A stretch of 8,007 bases of DNA from Bacteroidota bacterium (lineage in GTDB: Bacteria > Bacteroidota > Bacteroidia > Chitinophagales > Chitinophagaceae). Within the stretch, counting starts at the first letter, position 1. Each line of letters begins with the position of its first letter. The stretch lies in the NCBI GenBank assembly GCA_028875955.1, contig JAGWTX010000090.1, positions 1 through 8,007 of the forward strand, read 5' to 3'. Both the position numbers and the translations under genes were made by a program. The notes under the pieces are model-generated. The model had not been told where the DNA came from. It searched no databases and was given only the letters and a program-made list of their open reading frames with translations. Positions 1 to 5,869 of this stretch are shown here, piece after piece.

Positions 1-299
1 AAATCATAGGTATACACAAATTTTTGATTGGTATCCCTGATCTCGGATCCGATGGTTACTTCCGCCATCAGCAAGGGTTCAACCACATAGGGTTTGTCGT
101 ATCGTTCAAAACTGATTTCCCTGCCCCGTTGCCAGTTATCATTACTGCGGAAAAAAGTGGCCTGGTGTTTGGAATCGAATTCGTAGGACTGCAGGATCAT
201 ATAATGAAGATCCTGGAAACTCTGTGTATGTTTTATCACAATATCCCGGTAAACCGCGTCATCTTCTTCGAGATAAATCCTGAATTTTAATATAGCCAT
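1..299 (-). CDS. pRiA4b ORF-3-like (IS1096 TnpR-passenger-like) protein, N-terminal part
   Basis: This reading frame begins at an ATG (complement of 297-299) and stays open for 99 codons to the left edge, so its C-terminus lies outside the window. The protein starts MAILKFRIYLEED and continues with FQDLHYMILQSYEFDSKH and a W-x-R-G-x-E-I segment. This pattern of strand, early helix (the LH..I..a..FD block) and strand is what I recall for the plasmid pRiA4b ORF-3-like family, whose members are also annotated as IS1096 passenger TnpR-like. The biochemical role of the family is not established, and despite the names nothing here indicates a mobile element. The gene lies 63 bases downstream of the CCA-adding enzyme on the same strand and may be cotranscribed with it. 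A run of nine A (T313-T321 on the plus strand) lies 14 bases before the start, typical of A-rich Bacteroidota leaders. The family call is from memory of its motif; the coding call is firmer. Confidence 0.75.
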   Translation of the reverse strand, partial: MAILKFRIYLEEDDAVYRDIVIKHTQSFQDLHYMILQSYEFDSKHQATFFRSNDNWQRGREISFERYDKPYVVEPLLMAEVTIGSEIRDTNQKFVYTYD

Positions 300-362
300 C
301 CGCTTATTTTAATTTTTTTTTGTAACAGGTAGTTGAAAAGGATTGCGTTTGCAAAATACAAT

Positions 363-1781
363 TTATTCAACCGCAACCAAGTTCAGTTCCGATGCTTTTT
401 GCAGCATAAATGCATAGGCCGCTTCGAACTCATTGGGAATCACTCCATCCAGGATCGCTTCCCGAATGGCATCCTTGATGATTCCCACAGGCTTACTGGG
501 TTTCAATCCGAATTTTGCCATGATCATTTCACCGGAAATCGGCGGTTGCCAGTTTCTGATTTTGTCTTTTTCCTCTACTTCCAGCAATCTTTCCCTGACG
601 ATTTCAAAATTACGCAGATACCGCTTTACTTTGTTCGGATTCTTACTGGTAATATCCGCCGAACATAGCATCATCAGATGGTCTATGTCCTCCCCGGCAT
701 CAAACAATAACCTGCGTACGGCACTATCGGTGATGTTTTCCTTGGTAAGACTGATGGGGCGCAAATGCAACAATACCAGTTTTTGCACCAGTTTCATCTT
801 TTCGTTCAGGGGGAGTTTTAAACGCCCGAAAATTTTGGGAACCATTCTGGCGCCGACCACCTCATGCCCATGGAAGGTCCATCCATGCCCCTCTTCAAAT
901 TTCTTGGTAGCCGGTTTCCCAATATCATGCAACAATGCCGCCCAGCGCAACCAGAGATCATTGGTATGTTCGGAGATATTATCCACCACCTGCAGGGTAT
1001 GGTAAAAATTATCCTTATGCCCCTTGCCATCCACATATTCTGCCCCATATAAATCCACCATCTGGGGAAAGATGATTTGCAGCAATCCGGTCCGGAATAA
1101 TAGGTCCCAGCCAATGGAGGGTTTTTCGCTGAGCATGATCTTATTCAGTTCATCCGTTATCCGTTCCTGGGATACGATCCGGATACGATGCGCATTATCT
1201 GTGATGGCTTCCAGGGTTTCCGGTACAATGGTAAAATTCAATTGTGCCGCAAAACGGATGGCACGCATCATTCGCAGGGGATCATCACTAAAGGTCTGTA
1301 AAGGAGGTAAGGGTGTCTGTATGATCTGCGCCTGTATGGCTTCCCTCCCATGAAAGGGATCGATCAATTTTCCGAAATCCGATGCATTGAGCGAGATGGC
1401 CATCGCATTGATGGTGAAATCCCTCCTGTTCTGATCATCTTCGATCGTACCGGGTTCCACTTCCGGTTTACGGCTGTCCTGCCGGTAACTTTCTTTTCTT
1501 GCACCCACGAATTCCACTTCAAAATCATCCAGTTTTATCTGTGCCGTGCCAAAGGTCTTAAAATAAGCTACCGCAGGTTTGGGATGAAAGGAAGCAGCCA
1601 CTTTATGGGCCAGTTCGATCCCATCCCCCATACAAACAATATCCGCATCCTTGGTCTCACGGCCAATAAGCTTATCCCTGACAAACCCGCCGATCAGATA
1701 ACAACTGACCCCCAGTTTGTCGGCAGCTGCGGCGATGATTTTCAGGATCTTCAATTCCTTTTCTGTACAATGTATCTGCAT
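363..1781 (-). CDS. cca: CCA-adding tRNA nucleotidyltransferase (class II, HD-domain type)
   Basis: This enzyme adds or repairs the 3' CCA end of tRNAs in the cytoplasm from CTP and ATP without a nucleic acid template. The 472-residue product has the expected order. A nucleotidyltransferase head contains GGFVRD (31-36) and the metal-binding DAD (45-47). RRDFTINAMA follows at 119-128, then DDPLRMMRAIRFAAQL (166-181) and the ERITDEL helix of the neck (206-212). An HD domain holds the LLHDIGKP motif (283-290, H285-D286) and a following HGHE (304-307). The HD domain is known in many bacterial members as a phosphohydrolase-type addition. The length is normal for the Bacteroidota version. It cannot be told from sequence alone whether this is a full CCA-adding enzyme or an A-adding or CC-adding variant. 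The start lies 25 bases after the glycosyltransferase stop, so the two are probably cotranscribed. Confidence 0.95.
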   Translation of the reverse strand: MQIHCTEKELKILKIIAAAADKLGVSCYLIGGFVRDKLIGRETKDADIVCMGDGIELAHKVAASFHPKPAVAYFKTFGTAQIKLDDFEVEFVGARKESYRQDSRKPEVEPGTIEDDQNRRDFTINAMAISLNASDFGKLIDPFHGREAIQAQIIQTPLPPLQTFSDDPLRMMRAIRFAAQLNFTIVPETLEAITDNAHRIRIVSQERITDELNKIMLSEKPSIGWDLLFRTGLLQIIFPQMVDLYGAEYVDGKGHKDNFYHTLQVVDNISEHTNDLWLRWAALLHDIGKPATKKFEEGHGWTFHGHEVVGARMVPKIFGRLKLPLNEKMKLVQKLVLLHLRPISLTKENITDSAVRRLLFDAGEDIDHLMMLCSADITSKNPNKVKRYLRNFEIVRERLLEVEEKDKIRNWQPPISGEMIMAKFGLKPSKPVGIIKDAIREAILDGVIPNEFEAAYAFMLQKASELNLVAVE

Positions 1782-1806
1782 TCCTGCAAATGTAATGTTG
1801 TTTGCA

Positions 1807-2805
1807 TCACGAAGGAAGGGTAGCCAGCAACTGTGAGGTTTGAATCATTCTTGCGCAGTTAAAATGCTGTTCCGGACAGGCTTTTTTCCCATGCAATCCA
1901 CAGGGACGACAGGATAATCTTTCCTGCACTTCTATGATATGCCGGTTATCCGATAAGGGCCCGAAACCAAAGGATGGCAGGGTGGAACAATACAGGGCAG
2001 TCACAGGCGCATTGACAGCAGACGCAAAATGCATCGGGGCTGAATCATTTACATAATTCATCAGCGCATCCTGCTGCAAAGCCGCAGAAGCCAGAAAACC
2101 CAATTCTCCTGCCAGGTTCCATACACATGTCCGGCCGGATTGCTGAAGGATCGCATCACATAGCATCCGGTCCCCACGCGCACCCAACAGATATACATTC
2201 AACCCTTCTGGTAAAGCCCTGATAAACTGTGCCCATTGATCTGCCGGAAACTGCTTGGTGAACCATACGGATGCCGGTGCGATACAGAGATATGGCTCCT
2301 CTTTCCATTGGGCTACCTGTTGATAATCCGATTCGGTAGGATACAAACGGGGCCGGCTTGCCTTTTTATCGGTAATGGAACTGATCAATGTCTGGTTCCG
2401 ATCAATTTCATGCAACCATTTATCCCCTTCGCTGATCTCATGACGAATGACTTCTGAAAATAAAAAACTAAACGGGTTTTTATCAAACCCAACTGTGGTT
2501 TCCGCACCAGCCAATACCGTAAGCAGACCCGTTGCGGCAAATCTTTGCACATTGATTACCCGGTCAAAACGACGGTTCCTGACCTGTTGAAGAACCCGAA
2601 AAAGGTTTGTGTATTTATTTTTTTGTTTATCCCAGACCAATACTTCGGACAGAAAGGGATGACCATTGAATAGCGTTTCATTTCCTTTGCGGACAAGAAT
2701 GGAAATTCTGGCATCGGGTAAAAACTGGTGTAGTTTCTCCAGAATTCCGGTAGACAATACCACATCTCCGATAAAAGCGGTTTGAATCAGGAGTATTTTT
2801 TGCAT
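1807..2805 (-). CDS. glycosyltransferase family 9 (ADP-heptose:LPS heptosyltransferase-like)
   Basis: Enzymes of this family transfer a sugar, usually heptose from ADP-heptose, onto the lipopolysaccharide inner core at the cytoplasmic face of the inner membrane. The 332-residue product opens with MQKILLIQTAFIGDVVLSTG. Its FIGD places the conserved aspartate at D14, matching the catalytic aspartate of WaaC-type enzymes. The donor-binding half carries an APASVWFTKQFPADQW segment, the usual S-x-W-x-T-K block, and NDSAPMHFA at 253-261. The C-terminus has four cysteines (C299, C302, C310, C317) around CPEQHFNC. I chose the ATG at 2805. An in-frame TTG at 2823 would add six residues ahead of the family's usual N-terminus. 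The true acceptor and sugar cannot be read from sequence. The gene sits between a small unknown gene and cca on the same strand. Confidence 0.9.
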   Translation of the reverse strand: MQKILLIQTAFIGDVVLSTGILEKLHQFLPDARISILVRKGNETLFNGHPFLSEVLVWDKQKNKYTNLFRVLQQVRNRRFDRVINVQRFAATGLLTVLAGAETTVGFDKNPFSFLFSEVIRHEISEGDKWLHEIDRNQTLISSITDKKASRPRLYPTESDYQQVAQWKEEPYLCIAPASVWFTKQFPADQWAQFIRALPEGLNVYLLGARGDRMLCDAILQQSGRTCVWNLAGELGFLASAALQQDALMNYVNDSAPMHFASAVNAPVTALYCSTLPSFGFGPLSDNRHIIEVQERLSCRPCGLHGKKACPEQHFNCARMIQTSQLLATLPS

Positions 2806-2862
2806 GCATGCGAAAATAAGCAAGAAAGGAAAGCCCTTCCGATAATTGACCTGAAAAAGGGA

Positions 2863-3081
2863 TTATTCGTATTCAAGTTCGTTGCTGAAAAACTCCCAGT
2901 CAAACAAAATAAAACTGGAGGAAATCTTATGTAAGGTTCGGTACAGCCTTTTTTTTCTGACAGAAAGGGAAGCCTGGCGATTTTGTAAATGCAGAGGGCG
3001 CACATCGATACCCAAATCAGTCAAAGCTTTCAGAAGTAACTGCATTTTATCCATTGGAATATCAAGAATCAGCCTGGCCAT
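2863..3081 (-). CDS. small protein of unknown function (72 aa), antitoxin-like in outline
   Basis: A 72-residue reading frame starts at ATG 3081 with MARLILDIPMDKMQLLLKAL. The open frame extends 27 codons further upstream, but that part is low-complexity and cysteine-rich and is probably not translated. The product has an N-terminal strand (ARLILDI), an amphipathic helix (DKMQLLLKALTDLGI), a basic middle (VRKKRLYRTLHK) and an acidic aromatic end (FDWEFFSNELEYE). This outline resembles the many small antitoxin-like proteins of Bacteroidota, but there is no toxin gene beside it, and I do not recognise the family. It lies between the YrdC-family gene (143 bases upstream) and the glycosyltransferase (57 bases downstream), all on the same strand. 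Codon usage and protein-like composition argue that it is real. A hairpin with direct repeats lies 17 bases before its start. Confidence 0.65.
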   Translation of the reverse strand: MARLILDIPMDKMQLLLKALTDLGIDVRPLHLQNRQASLSVRKKRLYRTLHKISSSFILFDWEFFSNELEYE

Positions 3082-3097
3082 TGAATATGTTTCTATA

Positions 3098-3121
3098 CCA
3101 TAATTTACTGATAATTTATGG
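3098..3121 (-). repeat. imperfect hairpin / paired TAAATTAT repeat before the 72-aa gene
   Basis: On the minus strand this stretch reads CCATAAATTA, TCAG, TAAATTATGG. It folds into a ten-pair stem with one internal mismatch and a four-base loop. The same bases form a direct repeat of TAAATTAT separated by CAG. It lies 17 bases before the ATG of the 72-residue gene, so it would be in its leader or overlap its promoter. It could be an operator or a leader hairpin. AT-rich sequence makes such pairs by chance fairly often. Confidence 0.35.
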
Positions 3122-3224
3122 CAAAAGCAAGATGGCAATGGGTTTTGGGGGGAACAGTACAATTAAAGTCCTAAAAGCCAGCGAATTAACAAAATGGACA
3201 AGTTTCGCACAGGTTTTTGCACAT

Positions 3225-3797
3225 TTAGGGCCGGAGAATGGTTAAACTGCCGTCTTTTTCCCATTTGATGATGGAAGAGGGTTTTCGGTATTCCGTATCC
3301 TCCTGGCGGTATTGTACCACATAGTCAACCCCTTCCCTGATAACGGGTTCGATGTCTTTAAAACATTGCGGGGAAGGATAACCGCTGATATTGGCTGAAG
3401 TGCTTACGATCGGTTTCCGAAACCGTTTAATCAGGTGTTTGCAAAAAGGCTCGGTACAGATCCGTATGGCTACGGAACCATCTTCTGCCAGGAGATTGTC
3501 CGCTAATCCAACTGCCCCGTCGTAAATGACGGTAGTAGGCCGGTTTACCCCCTTGATATAATCGAAAATCTGTAACTCAGGCTGGGAAACATAGTTGAGT
3601 ATGTCTTTCTCTTCGGCAACCAGTACGATCATGGATCTACTGTCCGGTCTTTTTTTCAACTGATAGATTTTTGCCACTGCTTCCGGATTAGTGGCATCAC
3701 ATCCTATCCCCCATACCGTATCGGTGGGATAGAGAATCAGGCCGCCGGCATTGAGTTTTTCCAGACAGGCTTCTATATCGTTATTGAAGGGCAGCAT
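3225..3797 (-). CDS. tsaC: L-threonylcarbamoyladenylate synthase (YrdC/Sua5/TsaC family)
   Basis: The family makes threonylcarbamoyl-AMP from threonine, bicarbonate and ATP. This is the first step of the universal t6A37 modification of tRNAs that read ANN codons; transfer to tRNA needs TsaB, TsaD and TsaE, which are not in the window. The 190-residue product shows the YrdC fold signature YPTDTVWGIGCDA (23-35), KKRPDSRSM (48-56) and STSANISG (132-139). It lacks the C-terminal Sua5 domain, so it is a single-domain TsaC-type protein; YciO-like paralogues share the fold and cannot be fully excluded. I chose ATG 3797. The frame stays open to 3962, but that extension runs antisense into the dapD start and does not look like family sequence. 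It heads the minus-strand cluster, divergent from dapD. I saw no convincing TAnnTTTG box for it; the nearest is TAATTTG, one base short. Confidence 0.92.
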   Translation of the reverse strand: MLPFNNDIEACLEKLNAGGLILYPTDTVWGIGCDATNPEAVAKIYQLKKRPDSRSMIVLVAEEKDILNYVSQPELQIFDYIKGVNRPTTVIYDGAVGLADNLLAEDGSVAIRICTEPFCKHLIKRFRKPIVSTSANISGYPSPQCFKDIEPVIREGVDYVVQYRQEDTEYRKPSSIIKWEKDGSLTILRP

Positions 3798-3830
3798 CTT
3801 TTCTGGCGGATGAATTTGGGGCAAATTACA

Positions 3831-3848
3831 AATTGTGACAGAACAATT
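3831..3848. repeat. inverted repeat AATTGT-N6-ACAATT in the divergent tsaC/dapD region
   Basis: Two perfect six-base arms (AATTGT and ACAATT) are separated by GACAGA. The centre-to-centre spacing of 12 bases fits a dimeric regulator reading one DNA face. It is 34 bases before the tsaC-type start on one side and 34 bases before the -7 box of dapD on the other, so it could serve both genes. No regulator is identified. Confidence 0.35.
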
Positions 3849-3881
3849 ACCCGCCAAAGTTCTCATAAACTTTTCATACTG

Positions 3882-3889
3882 TATGTTTG
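3882..3889 (+). promoter_or_regulatory. Bacteroidota -7 promoter box (TATGTTTG) for dapD
   Basis: TATGTTTG matches the TAnnTTTG element of Bacteroidota sigma-ABfr promoters exactly. No clear TTG/TTTG lies at the expected -33 distance. Transcription from this box would begin a few bases after 3889, giving a leader of only about ten bases, mostly A (A8 at 3891-3898), before the dapD ATG at 3904. Confidence 0.55.
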
Positions 3890-3903
3890 CAAAAAAAATA
3901 AAC

Positions 3904-4716
3904 ATGTCTTTACAAACACAGATCCAGGACGCCTGGCAGAACCGCGAATTACTGAAAGACAAAACCTATACAGATGCAGTAAGGGCCGTGATAGAAGAAG
4001 TGGACAAAGGACGCCTGCGCGTAGCCGCTCCCGGCGAAAAAGGATGGGTGGTGAATGAGTGGGTGAAACAGGCCATCCTGCTCTATTTTGGCATCCAGGA
4101 AATGCAGACCTGGACCCTGCCCCCCTTTGAATTTTATGACAAAATGCTGCTGAAAAGCAATTACAAGGAAATGGGGGTGCGTGCCGTTCCCCATGCAGTG
4201 GCCAGATATGGTGCCCATATCGCTAAAAACGTGGTGCTGATGCCCAGCTATGTCAATATCGGAGCGTATGTTGACGAAGGCTCCATGGTTGACACCTGGG
4301 CTACGGTTGGTTCCTGTGCCCAGATCGGGAAGGGAGTCCACCTGAGTGGAGGTGTTGGAATCGGTGGCGTGCTGGAACCCCTGCAGGCCAGCCCGGTTAT
4401 CATTGAAGATGGTTGTTTTGTTGGCAGCCGTTGTATCGTGGTGGAAGGGGTTATCGTGGAAAAAGAAGCCGTTCTGGGTGCCAATGTGGTACTTACCCAA
4501 TCTACCAAGATCATTGATGTGAGTGGCTCAGAACCCGTTGAATATAAGGGAAGGGTTCCCGCCAGAAGCGTTGTGATTCCCGGCAGCTATCTGAAAAAAT
4601 TCAATGCCGGTGAATACAATGTGAGCTGCGCCCTCATCATCGGACAGCGGAAAGCATCCACCGATCTGAAAACCAGCCTGAATGATGCCTTGCGTGATTT
4701 TAATATCAGTGCCTAA
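3904..4716 (+). CDS. dapD: 2,3,4,5-tetrahydropyridine-2,6-dicarboxylate N-succinyltransferase
   Basis: DapD transfers succinyl from succinyl-CoA to tetrahydrodipicolinate, the committing step of the succinylase branch of lysine and meso-diaminopimelate synthesis; diaminopimelate also enters peptidoglycan. The 270-residue product matches the family's usual length (about 274 in E. coli). An N-terminal helical domain begins MSLQTQIQDAWQNRE. From about residue 95 to 240 there is a left-handed beta-helix of hexapeptide repeats, seen in NVVLMPSYVNIGAYVDEGSM, ATVGSCAQIGKGVHLSGGVG and EDGCFVGSRCIVVEGV. The GGVLEPLQASPVIIED loop is diagnostic of the family. The enzyme is a trimer in known structures. 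I chose ATG 3904 because it matches the family N-terminus; the frame is open back to 3835, overlapping the promoter box. The gene stands alone, divergent from tsaC and followed by a strong hairpin, so it may be monocistronic. Confidence 0.96.
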   Translation: MSLQTQIQDAWQNRELLKDKTYTDAVRAVIEEVDKGRLRVAAPGEKGWVVNEWVKQAILLYFGIQEMQTWTLPPFEFYDKMLLKSNYKEMGVRAVPHAVARYGAHIAKNVVLMPSYVNIGAYVDEGSMVDTWATVGSCAQIGKGVHLSGGVGIGGVLEPLQASPVIIEDGCFVGSRCIVVEGVIVEKEAVLGANVVLTQSTKIIDVSGSEPVEYKGRVPARSVVIPGSYLKKFNAGEYNVSCALIIGQRKASTDLKTSLNDALRDFNISA

Positions 4717-4765
4717 ACAAGACCGGTATTCCGGATAATAACCAACTGTATTAAAAGATATGTTA

Positions 4766-4804
4766 GTGAGGGGGTATCATTGAAAGGATATCCCCTCACC
4801 TTTT
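4766..4804 (+). terminator. probable terminator hairpin after dapD
   Basis: GTGAGGGGGTATC (4766-4778) pairs with GATATCCCCTCAC (4787-4799) over thirteen positions, twelve Watson-Crick and one G-U, around an eight-base loop. The following tract CTTTT is short for an intrinsic terminator. It starts 50 bases after the dapD stop and ends 33 bases before the transporter ATG, so it could instead be a leader structure of the transporter mRNA. The stem itself is certain; the role is inferred. Confidence 0.55.
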
Positions 4805-4836
4805 ACAAACGGCAACCAACGCCTTACGCCTGCAAC

Positions 4837-5763
4837 ATGGACAAAAAAATCACCCTTTCCGGATTTCTCATAACCCTTACCGGTGCGATTTTTTTCTCTA
4901 CCAAAGCCATCTTTGTCAAACTCGCTTTTCAATCCACAAAAGTTGATGCCGTAACCCTGCTCAGTCTGCGCATGCTGTTTGCACTGCCGTTTTATCTTTT
5001 TGCCGTCTGGCTGGTTGGCAGAAAGGAAAATAAGGTTCCCTTGCAAAAAAAAGATTTTTTCTGGATCATGGCAATGGGGATACTGGGCTATTACCTGAGC
5101 AGCCTGTTCGACTTTATCGGTCTGCAATATGTGTCAGCAGGATTGGAACGTTTGATCCTGTTTCTCTATCCCACATTTGCGGTTTTGATCAATACCTTTT
5201 ATTTCAAAACCAGGCTTAACCGGATGCAATTACTGGCTTTGATCCTAACCTATACAGGCATCGGCATTGCCTATTTTGGTGAATTGCATCTGGACAATTC
5301 CAATCCGAAATTTTTCTTTGGTTCCTTTATGATCTTTCTCTGTGCCATCACCTATTCATTTTACCTGGTAGGTACCGGAAGACTGGTTCAAAGGGTTGGT
5401 GTTACCCGGTATACGGCTTATGCCATGCTGGCGGCAACGGTAGGTATCTTTATCAATTTCCTGGTTACGCATTCCATCGCTAAGATCCCGTTTACCTATT
5501 CCCTTACGGGTTATGGTATCGCACTGGCTGTGATCGCTACGGTTCTACCCTCTTTTCTGATGAGCAATGGCATGAAAAAGATCGGTTCCAACAATGTATC
5601 CATTATAACCAGCATCGGCCCGGTTTCCACAATTCTGCAGGCGCATTGGTTCCTGGGTGAACCCATCATCGGCGCCCAGATCATCGGAACGGCACTGGTT
5701 ATTTTGGGTGTGATCCTGATTGGCTGGCAATCCACCTACCCATCTGCGAAAATGGCCGGATAA
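4837..5763 (+). CDS. DMT/EamA-family transporter
   Basis: A 308-residue, very hydrophobic protein with about ten transmembrane helices arranged as two EamA repeats, roughly residues 8-147 and 160-298. This is the plan of drug/metabolite transporter family exporters in the inner membrane. The first helix is SGFLITLTGAIFFSTKAIFV; the family's usual G-E-P near the last two helices appears as FLGEPIIGAQIIG. Substrates of such proteins (amino acids, nucleobases, drugs and others) cannot be told from sequence. ATG 4837 is chosen because it begins MDKKITLSG directly before the first helix. A TTG at 4780 would start inside the dapD hairpin. It follows dapD on the same strand, but the hairpin between them weakens the case for an operon. 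Confidence 0.88.
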   Translation: MDKKITLSGFLITLTGAIFFSTKAIFVKLAFQSTKVDAVTLLSLRMLFALPFYLFAVWLVGRKENKVPLQKKDFFWIMAMGILGYYLSSLFDFIGLQYVSAGLERLILFLYPTFAVLINTFYFKTRLNRMQLLALILTYTGIGIAYFGELHLDNSNPKFFFGSFMIFLCAITYSFYLVGTGRLVQRVGVTRYTAYAMLAATVGIFINFLVTHSIAKIPFTYSLTGYGIALAVIATVLPSFLMSNGMKKIGSNNVSIITSIGPVSTILQAHWFLGEPIIGAQIIGTALVILGVILIGWQSTYPSAKMAG

Positions 5764-5764
5764 T

Positions 5765-5792
5765 TTACCGGCGATTTTAGGTTACTTACCGG
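5765..5792 (+). repeat. TTACCGG direct repeats 21 bases apart, upstream of the liaF-like promoter
   Basis: TTACCGG occurs at 5765-5771 and 5786-5792, a period of 21 bases, or two helical turns. The pair lies about 28 bases upstream of the -33 element of the next promoter. Paired direct repeats with this phase are the usual layout of LytTR-type regulator sites, although the motif itself is not the canonical LytTR consensus. Function is inferred. Confidence 0.4.
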
Positions 5793-5820
5793 AAATCCCC
5801 CGGCTTCTGCCTAAAGCCTC

Positions 5821-5851
5821 TTGACCCGCTTTACAGGGGATCTTAGGTTTG
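5821..5851 (+). promoter_or_regulatory. Bacteroidota promoter (TTG-N20-TAGGTTTG) for the liaF-like operon
   Basis: TTG at 5821-5823 is followed after 20 bases by TAGGTTTG (5844-5851), an exact TAnnTTTG. Both elements and their spacing match the sigma-ABfr promoter pattern. The ATG is at 5870, giving a leader of roughly ten to fifteen AT-rich bases. Confidence 0.65.
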
Positions 5852-5869
5852 CTGTATAAATAATAACAA

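Noticed and set aside
1..299. Mobile element suggested by the names IS1096/pRiA4b of the left-edge gene family
   Set aside because: No transposase, inverted repeats or compositional break is visible; these family names are historical.
2806..2823. TTG start at 2823 for the glycosyltransferase
   Set aside because: It adds six residues ahead of the conserved MQKILLIQTAFIGD N-terminus; ATG 2805 fits the family.
3820..3830. TAATTTG (minus strand: CAAATTA) as a promoter box for the tsaC-type gene
   Set aside because: It is one base shorter than TAnnTTTG and has no TTG at a suitable distance.
3798..3962. Open frame extending the tsaC-type gene upstream to 3962
   Set aside because: The extra 55 residues lie antisense to the dapD start and promoter and do not resemble family sequence; the YrdC domain fits a start at 3797.
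3949..4514. Open frames antisense to dapD
   Set aside because: Composition-driven shadows of dapD without recognisable domains or their own signals.
4723..4734. CCGG-TATT-CCGG mini-hairpin just after dapD
   Set aside because: A four-pair stem without a T tract is too weak to support a role.
4780..4836. TTG start at 4780 adding 19 residues to the DMT transporter
   Set aside because: It would begin inside the hairpin stem-loop, and the ATG at 4837 directly precedes the first membrane helix.
5791..5820. GGCTT-N7-AAGCC hairpin after the transporter as a terminator
   Set aside because: Five pairs only, no U-tract, and it sits immediately before the -33 element of the next promoter.
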